The notes beneath the pieces were generated by a model. It was not told where the DNA came from. It saw only the letters and a program-made list of their open reading frames with translations, and did no database searches. From Clostridium sp. Marseille-P2415 (GTDB lineage: Bacteria; Bacillota; Clostridia; Lachnospirales; Lachnospiraceae), in contig NZ_LT732526.1 in assembly GCF_900155545.1 (NCBI RefSeq), forward strand, positions 3,231,587-3,295,586: 64,000 bases of DNA, written 5' to 3'. The position numbers were made by a program, and so were the translations under genes. Shown piece after piece: positions 55,196 to 64,000 of this stretch (the first letter of the stretch is position 1; every line of letters starts with the position of its first letter).

Positions 55196-56686
55196 TTATT
55201 TTACCGGATAAACACCGGAAGGAGCTTCCCCTAAATTTATTAAAATATTTTTCATCTGGGTATAATGGTCCAGGATCACCTTATGTGTCTCACGTCCGAT
55301 CCCGGAAGTCTTATATCCGCCAAACGGAGCTCCCTCCGGAATGGCATTGTAAGTATTGACCCACATGCGTCCGGTTTCCACCGCCCTGGCAACCCGGATG
55401 GCCCGGTTGATATCCCTGGTCCAAACAGCACCGCCCAGTCCGAACTGGCTGTCATTGGCCATGGCAATAACCTCATCTTCTGTTTTAAACTTTATGATAC
55501 ATGCAACCGGTCCGAAGATCTCTTCCTGGGCAACCCTCATATGGTTGGTCACATTACCAAGAAGCGTTGGCCGTAAAAAGGCTCCATTCTCCAGGCCGTC
55601 TTCCCTGACCTGTACTCCGCCGCAGAGCACCTCAGCGCCTTCACTTCTTCCCACTTCTACATAGCCCAGGATCTTCTCCATCTGCCCTTTGTTGATCTGG
55701 CTTCCCATCTGGGTATCTGCTTCCCATGGAAGGCCTACCTTCACCTTGTTAAAACGCTTCACCGCCTCTTCCACAAATTTATCGTAAATGCTTTCCTGTA
55801 CAAAGACTCTTGAACCGGCACAGCACACCTGCCCCTGATTGAACAGAATCCCCAATTGTACGCCATCCATAGCCATTTCCCAATCGCAGTCCTCAAAGAA
55901 AATATTGGCTGACTTGCCGCCCAGCTCCAGGGTAGCCGGAATAAGCTTTTCCGCAGCTGCCAGCGCCACACTTTTTCCCACTTCTGTGGACCCGGTAAAA
56001 GCCAGCTTTCGAAAGCCCTCATGCTCCAGCATATACTGCCCGGACTTGGAACCTGCACCTGTAATAACATTGAATACCCCGGCCGGTATCACATCCTGAA
56101 CCAGCCTTGCAAACTCAAGTATGCTGAGCGGTGTTGTACTGGAAGTCTTAATAACCGTACAGCAGCCGCTGGCCAGAACCGGCGCCAGCTTCCAGGCTGC
56201 CATTAAAAACGGGAAATTCCATGGAACGATCTGCCCGACCACGCCGATCGGTTCCCTGAGGATCAGACTCAGGGTATTCTCATCCAGCACATTAGCACTG
56301 CCCTCATCCGCTAAAATACAGCCTGCAAAATAGCGGAAGTGCCGGGCTGCCAGCGGAACATCCACAGCCAGGGTCTCCCGTATGGGTTTCCCGTTATCCA
56401 ATGATTCCACCATTGCCAGATGCTCTCTGTTGGCATCAATGATATCGGCAATTTTATTGAGAATAACAGCTCTCTGATTCACCGGCACATGCTTCCACGA
56501 TTCAAATGCCTTCCATGCTGCCCGGACCGCTTCATCCACATCATCTTTTGTGGCTTGTGCACACTCAGCCAGCACCCTCCCGTCAGCCGGACAGGCAGTC
56601 GGAAATGTTTTACCGTCGGATGCATCTTTCCACTGACCTCCTATAAATAGTTGATATCTTTCCTGAAGCTCTACGTTCTTCATCAT
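55196..56686 (-). CDS. NAD(P)-dependent aldehyde dehydrogenase
   Basis: The 496-residue protein is a classical, non-acylating aldehyde dehydrogenase: VGQIVPWNFPFLMAAWKLAPVLASG, the catalytic Glu in LELGGKSANIFFEDCD, the catalytic Cys in FNQGQVCCAGSRVF, and EEIFGPVACIIKF, PFGGYKTSGIGRE. It is similar to betaine-aldehyde and phenylacetaldehyde types, but the substrate cannot be read. It stands alone and is not next to the choline operon, so a link to choline is not supported. Ribosome site GGAGAAT precedes the ATG. Confidence 0.93.
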   Translation of the reverse strand: MMKNVELQERYQLFIGGQWKDASDGKTFPTACPADGRVLAECAQATKDDVDEAVRAAWKAFESWKHVPVNQRAVILNKIADIIDANREHLAMVESLDNGKPIRETLAVDVPLAARHFRYFAGCILADEGSANVLDENTLSLILREPIGVVGQIVPWNFPFLMAAWKLAPVLASGCCTVIKTSSTTPLSILEFARLVQDVIPAGVFNVITGAGSKSGQYMLEHEGFRKLAFTGSTEVGKSVALAAAEKLIPATLELGGKSANIFFEDCDWEMAMDGVQLGILFNQGQVCCAGSRVFVQESIYDKFVEEAVKRFNKVKVGLPWEADTQMGSQINKGQMEKILGYVEVGRSEGAEVLCGGVQVREDGLENGAFLRPTLLGNVTNHMRVAQEEIFGPVACIIKFKTEDEVIAMANDSQFGLGGAVWTRDINRAIRVARAVETGRMWVNTYNAIPEGAPFGGYKTSGIGRETHKVILDHYTQMKNILINLGEAPSGVYPVK

Positions 56687-57363
56687 TTATTCTCCTCTCT
56701 TTTCCGGAATTGTGTATTCGACAGGTTCTTTACTGACCATTATATTCCCGCTTTTTAATCTGTCAATTTAAATATTAATTTCACATTATTTTGATATTTA
56801 ATTATCTTTTCCTGATTATTATTTAACATTTTAAATTATTTTGCTTGTTAAAATAATTAATTTTATTTACTGTTATTATTGATAATTAATTCATTTTTCT
56901 ATCATTATTGATTTTTCTTTTTGCACAATCTGTTCAATTTAAAAGGAGGAAAAAAGGCACATTGATATATTTTTCACTTCATTTTGGGAATTTTAAAGCT
57001 TTAACAATCCTATTCTGCTGGCAAAAACGGTATTTTTTTAACAACCCTATTTGTACGGCTTTTTCTTTCTTCCATTTTTTCCATATTAATCAAAGGATTG
57101 TAAGATTTTTTGTCATACTTATTTTTTTATTGATTTTACTTTCTCAACTTTCTTATCATATTGTTAAAATAATAACATGGCTGACTGTGGTTTTTTTACG
57201 TCACCGGACTTCCCGCATAAGCATTTACAATTTATGCCTTAACTTATTAGCTTTGCATATTGTATCCGCTGCTTCTTTGCGACACCTGACGATAGGTATC
57301 AGCAGGATATGAGGGATGCATCTATTAAGCAATGAAGCAATGGGATCCATATAAATGATATTA
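56687..57363. other. AT-rich region without a convincing gene
   Basis: This stretch is very AT-rich with runs of TTATTT and TTAATT. A plus-strand frame at 56908-57312 exists, but its product is Phe/Leu/Ile-heavy with basic runs, has no ribosome site or family features, and looks like chance translation of T-rich DNA. It may hold the upstream region of the aldehyde dehydrogenase. Confidence 0.5.
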
Positions 57364-57402
57364 AAAAAAAATGCCATGAGGTTTTGACCGCATGACATTT
57401 TT
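57364..57402 (-). terminator. Terminator after the GNAT gene (possibly bidirectional)
   Basis: On the minus strand AAATGTCATGCGGT pairs imperfectly with ACCTCATGGCATTTTTTTT, giving an intrinsic terminator 87 bp past the stop at 57489. The plus strand also ends in CATTTTTT, so it may stop both directions. Confidence 0.75.
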
Positions 57403-57488
57403 TCACCTGTATGAATGTATTATTTACTTAACTCAACTACGAACTACAGCCGCACCATTCATCATAATCCTCCCCGACCGGACCTTAC

Positions 57489-58196
57489 TTAGTCAGAAAT
57501 CCAGAATGTCGTCAGCTCTGATATCTCCATTCCGATTTTTTTCTGCAATGCGAGGGATTCCGAATTATTAATTCTGACCTGGCAGAAAGGTATCACATTT
57601 AATTGCAGAAAATGATTTATTAAAAACGTTTCCAGCTTATACCCATAACCTTTTCTCCGATATTCAGGCAAAACTTCTAACAGCCCCATACTTCCTTCCA
57701 GATGCTCGCCTATAAAACCTGCCAGAGCATCATTGTCAAAAATTCCCCATAATTGTTTTTTGTCAATTAGTTTTTCAATATATTGTCTATCATCCATGGC
57801 ATCATAATTCCGGCAGATTTGATCTATATATTCATAGGATAAAACTCTTATTGAATCAAAGTGACCTTCAAAGGTTTCATTCCTTCCGTATACTGCCTGG
57901 CAGACTTCAAACCGATTAGAAAACCTGCCTTTTTTCCGGATCCAGTCAGCTATATTATTTTGATGGACAGCAAACAAACGGTACTTGCCAAAGTCAATTA
58001 TTGATTGACATTTTTCCAAATCCTGCATTGATATCATGTATGCATGACTGTTTCGTTCATGGATCACTACGCCATCGTTTTCAGCATATAGAATGTCCGC
58101 TGTTCCGCGTCGAAGCGGCTCCAGCATATCTATATTAGAAAGATGATCCTCTAATAAATACTGAATGGCTTTTTCTGTTAATATTTTCGAAGACAT
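57489..58196 (-). CDS. GNAT-family N-acetyltransferase
   Basis: From the ATG at 58196 (MSSKILTEKAIQYLL), with GGAGTGAC upstream, it is 235 residues. The C-terminal half is a GNAT fold: LWGIFDNDALAGFIGEHLEGSMGLLEVLPEYRRKGYGYKLETFLINHF (in pieces), which includes the acetyl-CoA-binding RRKGYG motif, and ICQVRINNSESLALQKKIGM. The first 110 residues are a separate domain, similar to the N-terminal half of two-domain GNATs. Substrate unknown. Confidence 0.85.
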   Translation of the reverse strand: MSSKILTEKAIQYLLEDHLSNIDMLEPLRRGTADILYAENDGVVIHERNSHAYMISMQDLEKCQSIIDFGKYRLFAVHQNNIADWIRKKGRFSNRFEVCQAVYGRNETFEGHFDSIRVLSYEYIDQICRNYDAMDDRQYIEKLIDKKQLWGIFDNDALAGFIGEHLEGSMGLLEVLPEYRRKGYGYKLETFLINHFLQLNVIPFCQVRINNSESLALQKKIGMEISELTTFWISD

Positions 58197-58227
58197 CCTG
58201 TCACTCCATATGAAATAAATTATCTTT

Positions 58228-58641
58228 TTACAGAGCAGGGCGGATGATCCCGGCTTCAAACAAAGCATCAAAAGTATTGGCTGCTCCACCGTGTTCAATA
58301 ATTTTTCCGTCTACCACTTTATCGATATCAACCCCGGTTATGCATATTTTTTTACCGGTAGGCTTCATCCCCAGCCATTCACCTTTATGCGTACCTTCCA
58401 TAATGAATTCGGAAATCACATAATCGCCGTCACAGTATTGGCGGGTAATGGTCATTTTTAAATCGGGATAGGTTTTCCTTACTTCCACCATATGCTGCTG
58501 CATTCCTTCTATCCCAACGGGAATCGTACTTTCTCCTAACCGAATCGTACAGGCATCGGATACGTATTCACAAACCTCGTCAATGAGATGGTTGGAAGTA
58601 ACATGCTCGTAAAAATATTTTACTTTCTCCTTATTATCCAT
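58228..58641 (-). CDS. SnoaL-like/NTF2-fold protein
   Basis: From the ATG at 58641 (MDNKEKVKYFYEHV), with TATGGAGG just upstream, it is 137 residues. The cone-like fold is suggested by IEGMQQHMVEVRKTYPDLKMTITRQYCDGDYVISEFIMEGTHKGEWLG (in pieces) and the later ITGVDIDKVVDGKIIEHGG, the usual SnoaL-like ester cyclase text. It is 32 bp upstream of the GNAT gene on the same strand and is probably co-transcribed. The ligand is unknown. Confidence 0.85.
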   Translation of the reverse strand: MDNKEKVKYFYEHVTSNHLIDEVCEYVSDACTIRLGESTIPVGIEGMQQHMVEVRKTYPDLKMTITRQYCDGDYVISEFIMEGTHKGEWLGMKPTGKKICITGVDIDKVVDGKIIEHGGAANTFDALFEAGIIRPAL

Positions 58642-58872
58642 AAAAGCCTCCATATATCATTCATACATTTCAAAGGCCTACCTACCTTAAAAATTCTTCT
58701 GTTTTTCTATAACCGGCGGCAAAATCCAGATTCAATTTACCGAAAACGGAAAAGTTACTACAAAGAATACAGACGCTTCAAATTGTTCGTACGATATTGA
58801 CTTTATTAAGTTGTCTGCCTAACTGACTTAATTTGCCATGCCTGCATAAAGGTAAATACATTTCGCTGAAAG

Positions 58873-59586
58873 CTAATTACATTGGTCCCTAATTATTGAT
58901 TCGATGATACATCCGATATTGCTGGTTATGGTACCTTTGCAGATTGAAATATCGTTGTTAAGTTTTTTCTCTTGTTCAATGGCAATCAGAACATCATGTG
59001 CAAGTTCTCCGATAGCGCTGTTGCTCTTTGGACGCATTCCAGATTTTTTTCTAAATAAATTTTCGATATACCGTCTGCGGTTTTGTCCATTTCCAACCCA
59101 ATTATTGGCAATGATATTGACCTGATCGGTAAGAATCAACTCATCAACTGAATTTGGATAGTGTAAGAGCAGAAACAGCTCAAAGCTTGGATTCGTCACT
59201 CCGAGTAAGTTCTTTTGAAGCCCCTTGGCAATTACTTCATTATAATCAGTATAGATGCTTTCAAAAACATCAGCATCAAATACCACAATCATCTTATCAA
59301 ATTTGTGATCGAAGGCTATTGCACCATTTCTTTTCTGTTGATCGGCAAAATCAATAAGCTGCGTAGGGTTTGACAAATTTTCATCTTCATCAGTTTTTTC
59401 AAGGTAAACCAGTTCTATGTCTGAATGGATTGACAATTCTTTTCGAATATCTATTAACTTTTCAAAATACCATTTCTCAGTGTTCCGGCCTTCACAAATG
59501 AAGTAATAATGTCTGTAAGGTTCAATTTGAGCATCGTTGTCTGTTGAACGGACATTCCAATTGGTATATGAGCGAATTGGTGCCAT
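58873..59586 (-). CDS. rloB: RloB-family protein, copy 1 (AbiL-like)
   Basis: The 237-residue protein is a RloB: YYFICEGRNTEKWYFEKL near residue 30 and MIVVFDADVFESI near residue 100 give an acidic Toprim-like set (E..., DxD). RloB is found with the RloA ATPase in restriction-linked clusters and is related to AbiL of lactococci; the pair is thought to act in abortive infection. Its partner here is truncated (59590-60141). GGAGGAAT precedes the ATG. It is a paralogue of the protein at 60576-61286. Confidence 0.85.
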   Translation of the reverse strand: MAPIRSYTNWNVRSTDNDAQIEPYRHYYFICEGRNTEKWYFEKLIDIRKELSIHSDIELVYLEKTDEDENLSNPTQLIDFADQQKRNGAIAFDHKFDKMIVVFDADVFESIYTDYNEVIAKGLQKNLLGVTNPSFELFLLLHYPNSVDELILTDQVNIIANNWVGNGQNRRRYIENLFRKKSGMRPKSNSAIGELAHDVLIAIEQEKKLNNDISICKGTITSNIGCIIESIIRDQCN

Positions 59587-59589
59587 AAC

Positions 59590-60141
59590 TTATTCCTCCT
59601 TAAAGCAAAAAGAGGTAAACACAGGTATAGCACCATATCGACCTTCCAAGTAGGCCTTGCTAAGCTTTTTGTCATATCTCTCTTTAAATTTATCGAGTGA
59701 ATATATATGGCTGCTGTTATCCTTGTCTCTTTCAACAAACCAAATTTCATCTCTTCGAAACAGTTCCTGATCCATTATTGACGATTCGTGTGTAGTGAAA
59801 ATTAGTTGCATCTTTTGATCACAATGGAGCTTGTCAAACAGCTCAATAAACTTGGAAGTAAGTTTTGGATGCAAGCTGCGTTCCATTTCATCAATTACAT
59901 AAACCTTGTTATTTCCTTTGTTTAGCAGCATATCCAGCAGTTCAAATAAGCGTCGGGTACCATCGGACTCTTCTTTAAATTTATAGCTGTAAAATGATTT
60001 TCCGTGTTTTAACTTAATTGTGGTGACTTTCGGTTCTTTCCCTTTTTGAAATTCTAAATTAAAGAAGCTGTGATTAGAGCGCATGGATACTTTAAAATTG
60101 CTTGTACCTTCTTCCTCGGACTTCTTTTTCAAATCATCCAT
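59590..60141 (-). pseudogene. Truncated RloA ATPase, C-terminal part
   Basis: The frame encodes 183 residues that match the C-terminal part of the intact RloA at 61286-62665: SDGTRRLFELLDMLLNKG, the Walker B VYVIDEMERSLHPKL, IFTTHESSIMDQELFRRDEIWFVE and ALYL-like LEGRYGAIPVF. The N-terminal region with Walker A is gone. The upstream DNA is unrelated and bears inverted repeats, so a deletion or insertion removed the start. An ATG at 60141 could give a short protein, but not an ATPase. Confidence 0.85.
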
Positions 60142-60575
60142 TAAATCGTCAAATAGGGGTAAGTGCCTTAAGCGAGAAGAGATAGTGGAAGTTCTTTAGG
60201 CACTGACCGCTTTCCCAAAAACACAATAGCTACTCAGCCCGGTATCGTAATAAGGTATTGGCTTGATTTAGTTGTCTGCCGGACTGCTTCTAGCCTAAAA
60301 AAATAGAAACACCCCGCTTTTTTCTAAAAAAGCAGGGTGCATCTATAAAAAACGAGGGCCTTGAACCTTTCATTCAAAACCCTCGTCAGGCCTCATAAAC
60401 ACTGGCTTTTTCAGCTCTGCATCTATTTTGACCCGATCCTGTGTGTCATTAGGTCAAAATAGATGCAGGATTTAAATAAATCATAAAAAATTTTGAAAAA
60501 GCTGAGTCCAAATGTGGATTATCTCCAAACCCAGTTGAATGACGAGTTCGGTGACTATGACTCCTTATGTTTTTA
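60142..60575. repeat. Hairpin-rich junction between the two RloAB copies
   Basis: No gene is seen. It contains several inverted repeats: AGTGCCTTAAG (from 60153) with TTTAGGCACT (about 60192-60203); a stem at 60311-60342 around CACCCTGC/GCGGGGTG; a stem at about 60349-60386 around AACGAGGG; and a perfect 16-bp pair TGCATCTATTTTGACC (60418-60433) and GGTCAAAATAGATGCA (60452-60467). They may be terminators and the scars of an inserted element that broke the first rloA. Confidence 0.55.
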
Positions 60576-61286
60576 CTATTCAAATTGCTTTTTACGTAAT
60601 TCTGTTATGAAAGTACCCATGTTACAGCCTATCTGATTGAGCATAACACTTACATCCTCGCAGATTTTCTTTTCTTCTTCTATTGCATCATCCACAGTGT
60701 TTAGTAGCGGTTGACACGTGAAGTTGCCCTTTGTATTAAACCCCAATATTTTTGATGCTTTCTTACTGGTATAAGTGTGTTTGAGGCTCACCTTACTATT
60801 TTGTAATATTTGTTTTTCATCTCCAAGAATGTAATTATTATAAGCGTTTGGAGCATGTAATAACAACCACATATCAAAACACGGATTTGTTGTCACCATA
60901 ATTTCATCTTGCTTTACATTTGTCAGTAGTTCAATAAAATCAGCACTTTCTGTACCGTTATAAATATCCAGATCAAATACAATTACAAATTTGTCGTCTT
61001 CAGTATAGGTTGAATTTTCAGTTTCTTTAAGCTCTTTCCGTTTTTGCTCGGCAAGTCCAAAAAGCTTTTTAGGATTGCTCCACCCTTGATGCTCCCCTGT
61101 CTTTTCCAACGGGACAATATTGATTGCATTGTGTATGCCTAGCTGTCTTTTGGAATTACATATCCATGTAAAATATGTCCATTCTGTGTTTTGTCCTTCA
61201 CACACAATATAGTATGCAATCCTAAACTCACCCGGTAGACCAATGTCAACCTCTCTAGTAAGAGGGCGATATTCTCTAAGCGGCAT
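60576..61286 (-). CDS. rloB: RloB-family protein, copy 2 (AbiL-like)
   Basis: About 236 residues from the ATG at 61286 (MPLREYRPLTREVD); a GTG 3 bp earlier is also possible. It has the RloB features: AYYIVCEGQNTEWTYFTW and FVIVFDLDIYNG, the acidic DxD, and a C-terminal helix CNMGTFITELRKKQ. Its start overlaps the rloA stop as TGATG. With the intact rloA upstream it forms a complete RloAB pair. The proposed role is abortive infection, as for AbiL. Confidence 0.87.
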   Translation of the reverse strand: MPLREYRPLTREVDIGLPGEFRIAYYIVCEGQNTEWTYFTWICNSKRQLGIHNAINIVPLEKTGEHQGWSNPKKLFGLAEQKRKELKETENSTYTEDDKFVIVFDLDIYNGTESADFIELLTNVKQDEIMVTTNPCFDMWLLLHAPNAYNNYILGDEKQILQNSKVSLKHTYTSKKASKILGFNTKGNFTCQPLLNTVDDAIEEEKKICEDVSVMLNQIGCNMGTFITELRKKQFE

Positions 61287-62665
61287 CACTGATCACCGCC
61301 TTTACATTCGGTTTGTGTGAAGATGGGCAATGCACCATACCGCCCATCTAAATAAGCTTTGTCAATTTTGCGATCATACCGTTCGCTAAATTTATCAAGC
61401 GAATAAATTATCGAAGCATTATCTTCATTTTTTTCAACAAACCATATCTCGTCACGCCGGAAGACATCCTGTGACATTATTGAAGATTCATGCGTTGTAA
61501 AAATAAGTTGTGTGCTTTTACCTTTAGTTAATTCTACAAACAACTGTAATAACCGTTCTGTTACCTTGGGGTGTAAACTTCTTTCTAATTCATCAACAAT
61601 GTAAACTCCCCCTTCTTTATTTTGCATAACAATTCTCAATAAATCGAATATTTTTTGAGTACCATCTGATTCTTCGGAGAAAGCAAAATCATATACACTA
61701 TTTTTATGATGTAGAATTATTGTAGTTACTTTTAATGATTCTTCTTTTGTCTTTTGTTCAATTCTATACCAACCCGTGGGTCCAGAATGAATAATAGCAA
61801 ACCCTTTAATTAATGAATTGTTTTGATTTTCATCTAGAGCCTTGGCAATTGCTTTATATACTCCGCTAGGTAACTTAGTTTCCAACTCCGAAATATCAAT
61901 GTGCTCGTTCTTTATGTCAATGATCCCGGTATCAAAACTACGTACAGCATCAACAAATGACTGAAAATTATCTTCGCTGTTTTCATAGCATTCAAAACTT
62001 TGAATTACAGTGTCAGGCATAATAAAATCAAGATTTGAAGTGAAGTATTTGTATACATCAACAAAACTAATTAAATTCTTGCTGTTAGTTGCCTTTTTGC
62101 TTTTATTCACTGTATTAAGAAGCAAAATACGCCTATCATCCATAAAATCATTTGATATATTTAAAAAGTGGATTTCCTCATCTGATAAGTTAAGGAAACT
62201 TTTGTTTAAATTCAAATTGTATGAACTTTGTATATTGTCAAACTCCCTTTCGAAAATATACTCTTGTTTATCTTTACTAGGATATAATTTGTAAAGCCAT
62301 TCTGCAGTAACTGTTTGTTGAGATAATATTGCAGAAAATCCATAAGCATAAAACGAGCCATTTGTATAGAACTCAAATTCAAATAATGACGGCTGCATCT
62401 CATTTTCCTTTGCTTGTTTGCAAAACATATCTTTTGAGTCTAGGGGAAGATTTGATTTTGCCACATGGGAAGCAAATTTCATTGCTTCAAAAATTTTACT
62501 TTTTCCAGAGGCGTTTGCACCATAAATAGCACTCAATTTAAGCAAGCTAACATCTTCAATTTTAAATATATGATCAAGATGGTTTTGAGTGCGTCCTGCA
62601 ATCATAGAAAAAGTTTGTTTTTTATTGTAAGATAAAAAATTTTCCACCGAAAATCTAATAAGCAT
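61286..62665 (-). CDS. rloA: RloA-family AAA ATPase (intact copy)
   Basis: From the ATG at 62665 (MLIRFSVENFLSYNKKQTFSM), with AAGAGGTG upstream, it is about 459 residues. It is an ABC/SMC-like ATPase: Walker A YGANASGKSKIFEAM near residue 55, signature-like ESDGTQKIFDLL, Walker B VYIVDELERSLHPKV, and D-loop IFTTHESSIMSQD. RloA is the ATPase partner of RloB. Closely related to the ATPases of PARIS and AbiL systems. It lies near a broken recombinase and an IS91-like end, a typical defence-island setting. Confidence 0.9.
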   Translation of the reverse strand: MLIRFSVENFLSYNKKQTFSMIAGRTQNHLDHIFKIEDVSLLKLSAIYGANASGKSKIFEAMKFASHVAKSNLPLDSKDMFCKQAKENEMQPSLFEFEFYTNGSFYAYGFSAILSQQTVTAEWLYKLYPSKDKQEYIFEREFDNIQSSYNLNLNKSFLNLSDEEIHFLNISNDFMDDRRILLLNTVNKSKKATNSKNLISFVDVYKYFTSNLDFIMPDTVIQSFECYENSEDNFQSFVDAVRSFDTGIIDIKNEHIDISELETKLPSGVYKAIAKALDENQNNSLIKGFAIIHSGPTGWYRIEQKTKEESLKVTTIILHHKNSVYDFAFSEESDGTQKIFDLLRIVMQNKEGGVYIVDELERSLHPKVTERLLQLFVELTKGKSTQLIFTTHESSIMSQDVFRRDEIWFVEKNEDNASIIYSLDKFSERYDRKIDKAYLDGRYGALPIFTQTECKGGDQ

Positions 62666-62883
62666 AAAAACACCTCTTTTCAAATTTGAGAGAAAATATC
62701 TCTAATAACTATTATATTACCACTTACTATTATATTATACAACTATTTTTGGAGATTATGAGAGTTTTTTTCTCTTTATAATTTCAAAGGTATCAACAGG
62801 CATGTCGAACGATAATGCTACACATAAATATAGTAACTATTTCAGGTGCGGTTGCGCACAAATACTCTCGTCCATTATGCTTT

Positions 62884-63725
62884 TTATGTCTTGCTATCTT
62901 CGTATTTAATATTTCCTTTTAAATTCTGTACTGTCTCAAACATCTCTTGGCTAATAATCGCTTGGTGAGAATTCTTAATGATAATCGTATCAATCTGTCC
63001 TTGGTTTTCTTCTTGTTTACCTGTGAGGAAATCTGGAGTATGAGTTTTTGGAGTAACATTGCGGCCAATATATTTTTCGTTGGATAGAATTCGGTCAATG
63101 GTTGATGTACTCCATTGCTCCTTGCCAGTGACAGTCTTGATACCGTGATCTTCAAGATGTTTCTTGAGTTTCCATTATCATCTCTGCCATAGCCTAAAAA
63201 CTGTGAGTGATTTAGCTTTATATGTCCATGGTGACTGCTCTGTCGAATACCCCATTTGATTGCTTCGCTTTTCTGTCTGCTTTCTTCCTGATAAGCCGCA
63301 GCTGCCATAGTAATATACTTTTTCACCCGAGGATCATTAGACCAAATGTTCTCAGTTTCAAAGTAGACAACTACATTTAATTTTGATAATTCATCAAGCA
63401 TAAGCAGGACATCCAGCGTATTACGCCCAAAACGGCTAAGGGATTTCATTAAAATCAAATCTACTTTTCCTTTTCTGCAATCATTCATTAATCGCTGAAT
63501 TTCCTCTCTGTTATCCACTCTTGTACCTGATTCCTGTTCAGCGTAAATACCAGCAAAATTCCAATCCGGGTTATTGCAGATTTTTTGCGTGTAGTAAGCT
63601 ACTTGCGATTTTAAACTCTGTCTTTGCTCCTCATGCTCGGTGCTGACACAGCAGTAAGCAGCAACCTTTAACTTTTTATCTATGTGATTATTTTTTGCAG
63701 TAATAGTCGTAATCTGTTTATTCAC
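62884..63725 (-). pseudogene. Frame-disrupted serine recombinase (large resolvase type)
   Basis: From the GTG at 63725, with AAGGAGG upstream, the product begins VNKQITTITAKNN and the resolvase domain (KVAAYCCVSTEHEEQRQSLKSQV...IYAEQESGTRVDNREEIQRLMNDCRKGKVDLILMKSLSRFGRNTLDVLLML, in pieces). After NHSQFLGYGRDDNGN the frame breaks. The rest (KKHLEDHGIKTVTGKEQWST, IGRNVTPKTHTPDFLTGK) continues in another frame to a TAA at 62884-62886. About 20 codons of the middle appear missing. Note the serine motif AAYCCVST where YxRVST is usual: the catalytic Ser remains but the Arg is Cys. Confidence 0.85.
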
Positions 63726-63823
63726 TTCAAAACCTCCTTGACACAAAAATGCAGCACCCGCTTGGGTACTGCAAACTTCAATTACTATTTTAGATACAAG
63801 AAAGTGCCTTCGGCACCTCAACT

Positions 63824-63857
63824 CCCCTAGCCCCTCATTCATGAGGGGAATTAGGGG
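63824..63857 (+). terminator. Hairpin upstream of the IS91-like gene
   Basis: CCCCTA-g-CCCCTCAT pairs with ATGAGGGG-aat-TAGGGG; CCTTTTTTGCG follows on the plus strand. A smaller AGTGCC-TTC-GGCAC hairpin lies just before (63803-63817). IS91-type ends carry similar subterminal hairpins; a terminator is also possible. Confidence 0.5.
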
Positions 63858-63893
63858 ATTCCTTTTTTGCGACTTTTTCTTTATAATGGTCTT

Positions 63894-64000
63894 ATGAATG
63901 TCCTGCAAAAGATTTTTATTGACCATTATGAAGAAATGCTATATATTCTTCATCCTCGTGACGTTGTCATAGAGAATGTTGAAAAAATGATTCACTGTGG
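63894..64000 (+). CDS. IS91-like transposase, 5' part cut by window edge
   Basis: From the ATG at 63894 the frame reads MNVLQKIFIDHYEEMLYILH and on to ENVEKMIHCG at the window end. This resembles the N-terminus of IS91-family transposases in Firmicutes, before the zinc-finger region. It is only 35 codons, so the family call rests on this short start. It lies next to a broken recombinase. Confidence 0.6.
   Translation, partial: MNVLQKIFIDHYEEMLYILHPRDVVIENVEKMIHC

Noticed and set aside
55196..56686. Betaine-aldehyde dehydrogenase linked to choline use
   Set aside because: The gene is 20 kb from the choline operon, alone, and the substrate cannot be inferred; no choline oxidase is nearby.
56908..57312. 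134-codon plus-strand open frame
   Set aside because: Composition is typical of translated T-rich DNA (Phe/Leu/Ile/basic runs), with no ribosome site, family motif or sensible topology.
42517..64000. Integrative element inserted at tRNA-Gly
   Set aside because: The tRNA is next to the AT-rich insert, but I found no repeated tRNA 3' end that would mark an att site.

Overview
The window reads as chromosomal DNA of a Firmicute, most likely a Lachnospiraceae clostridium close to Lacrimispora/Clostridium. Signs are purine-rich Shine-Dalgarno sites, an S-box leader on metK, clostridial-type MurA and F-ATPase sequences, and a glycyl-radical choline lyase inside a microcompartment operon. The genus is an inference; no 16S gene is present. 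The first 40 kb is almost entirely minus strand.

Layout. 1-11 kb: 3'-truncated metK with a SAM-I riboswitch, two related sugar nucleotidyltransferase genes, murA, a large membrane-anchored propeller-like protein, a degenerate group II intron tail, an FGE-like lipoprotein, a secreted GH11 xylanase and a proline-rich protein. 11-18.4 kb: a complete F1Fo ATP synthase operon (atpZ-I-B-E-F-H-A-G-D-C) whose c subunit carries the sodium-binding residue set. 18.5-36 kb: a choline-degrading microcompartment (cut, GRM2-like) operon with CutC, CutD, two aldehyde dehydrogenase homologues, alcohol dehydrogenase, PduL, EutQ, EutJ, EutP, an EutT-like protein, seven BMC-domain shell proteins, one EutN vertex protein, two DMT permeases and a MerR-type regulator. 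Two near-identical MerR-type promoters precede merR and the operon. 36-40 kb: thioredoxin and a YhgE/Pip pair.

40-42.6 kb is an AT-rich plus-strand insert with a HipA-like kinase and a DUF3037-like partner, next to a tRNA-Gly. 42.7-47.7 kb is a GntR-associated hydantoinase/oxoprolinase operon with a permease. 48.1-53.5 kb is a plus-strand TetR-ABC operon of the BMP (nucleoside-type) family. 53.6-58.7 kb holds ordinary minus-strand genes (lipoprotein, peptide deformylase-like, aldehyde dehydrogenase, GNAT, SnoaL-like). 58.8-64 kb is a small defence and mobile region: two RloA/RloB (AbiL-like) pairs, one with a truncated ATPase, a frame-broken serine recombinase and the start of an IS91-like transposase.

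How the parts work together. In the microcompartment CutC, activated by CutD, would cleave choline to trimethylamine and acetaldehyde. The Cys-bearing aldehyde dehydrogenase and the alcohol dehydrogenase would turn acetaldehyde into acetyl-CoA and ethanol, recycling NADH. PduL would make acetyl phosphate and EutQ could then make ATP. MerR probably senses a pathway compound and switches on both its own gene and the 16 kb operon. The second aldehyde dehydrogenase has lost its catalytic cysteine and may be structural. The strongest leads are the paired MerR promoters, this Cys-less aldehyde dehydrogenase, the Fe-S-type shell protein, the HipA/DUF3037-like pair and the duplicated RloAB locus.
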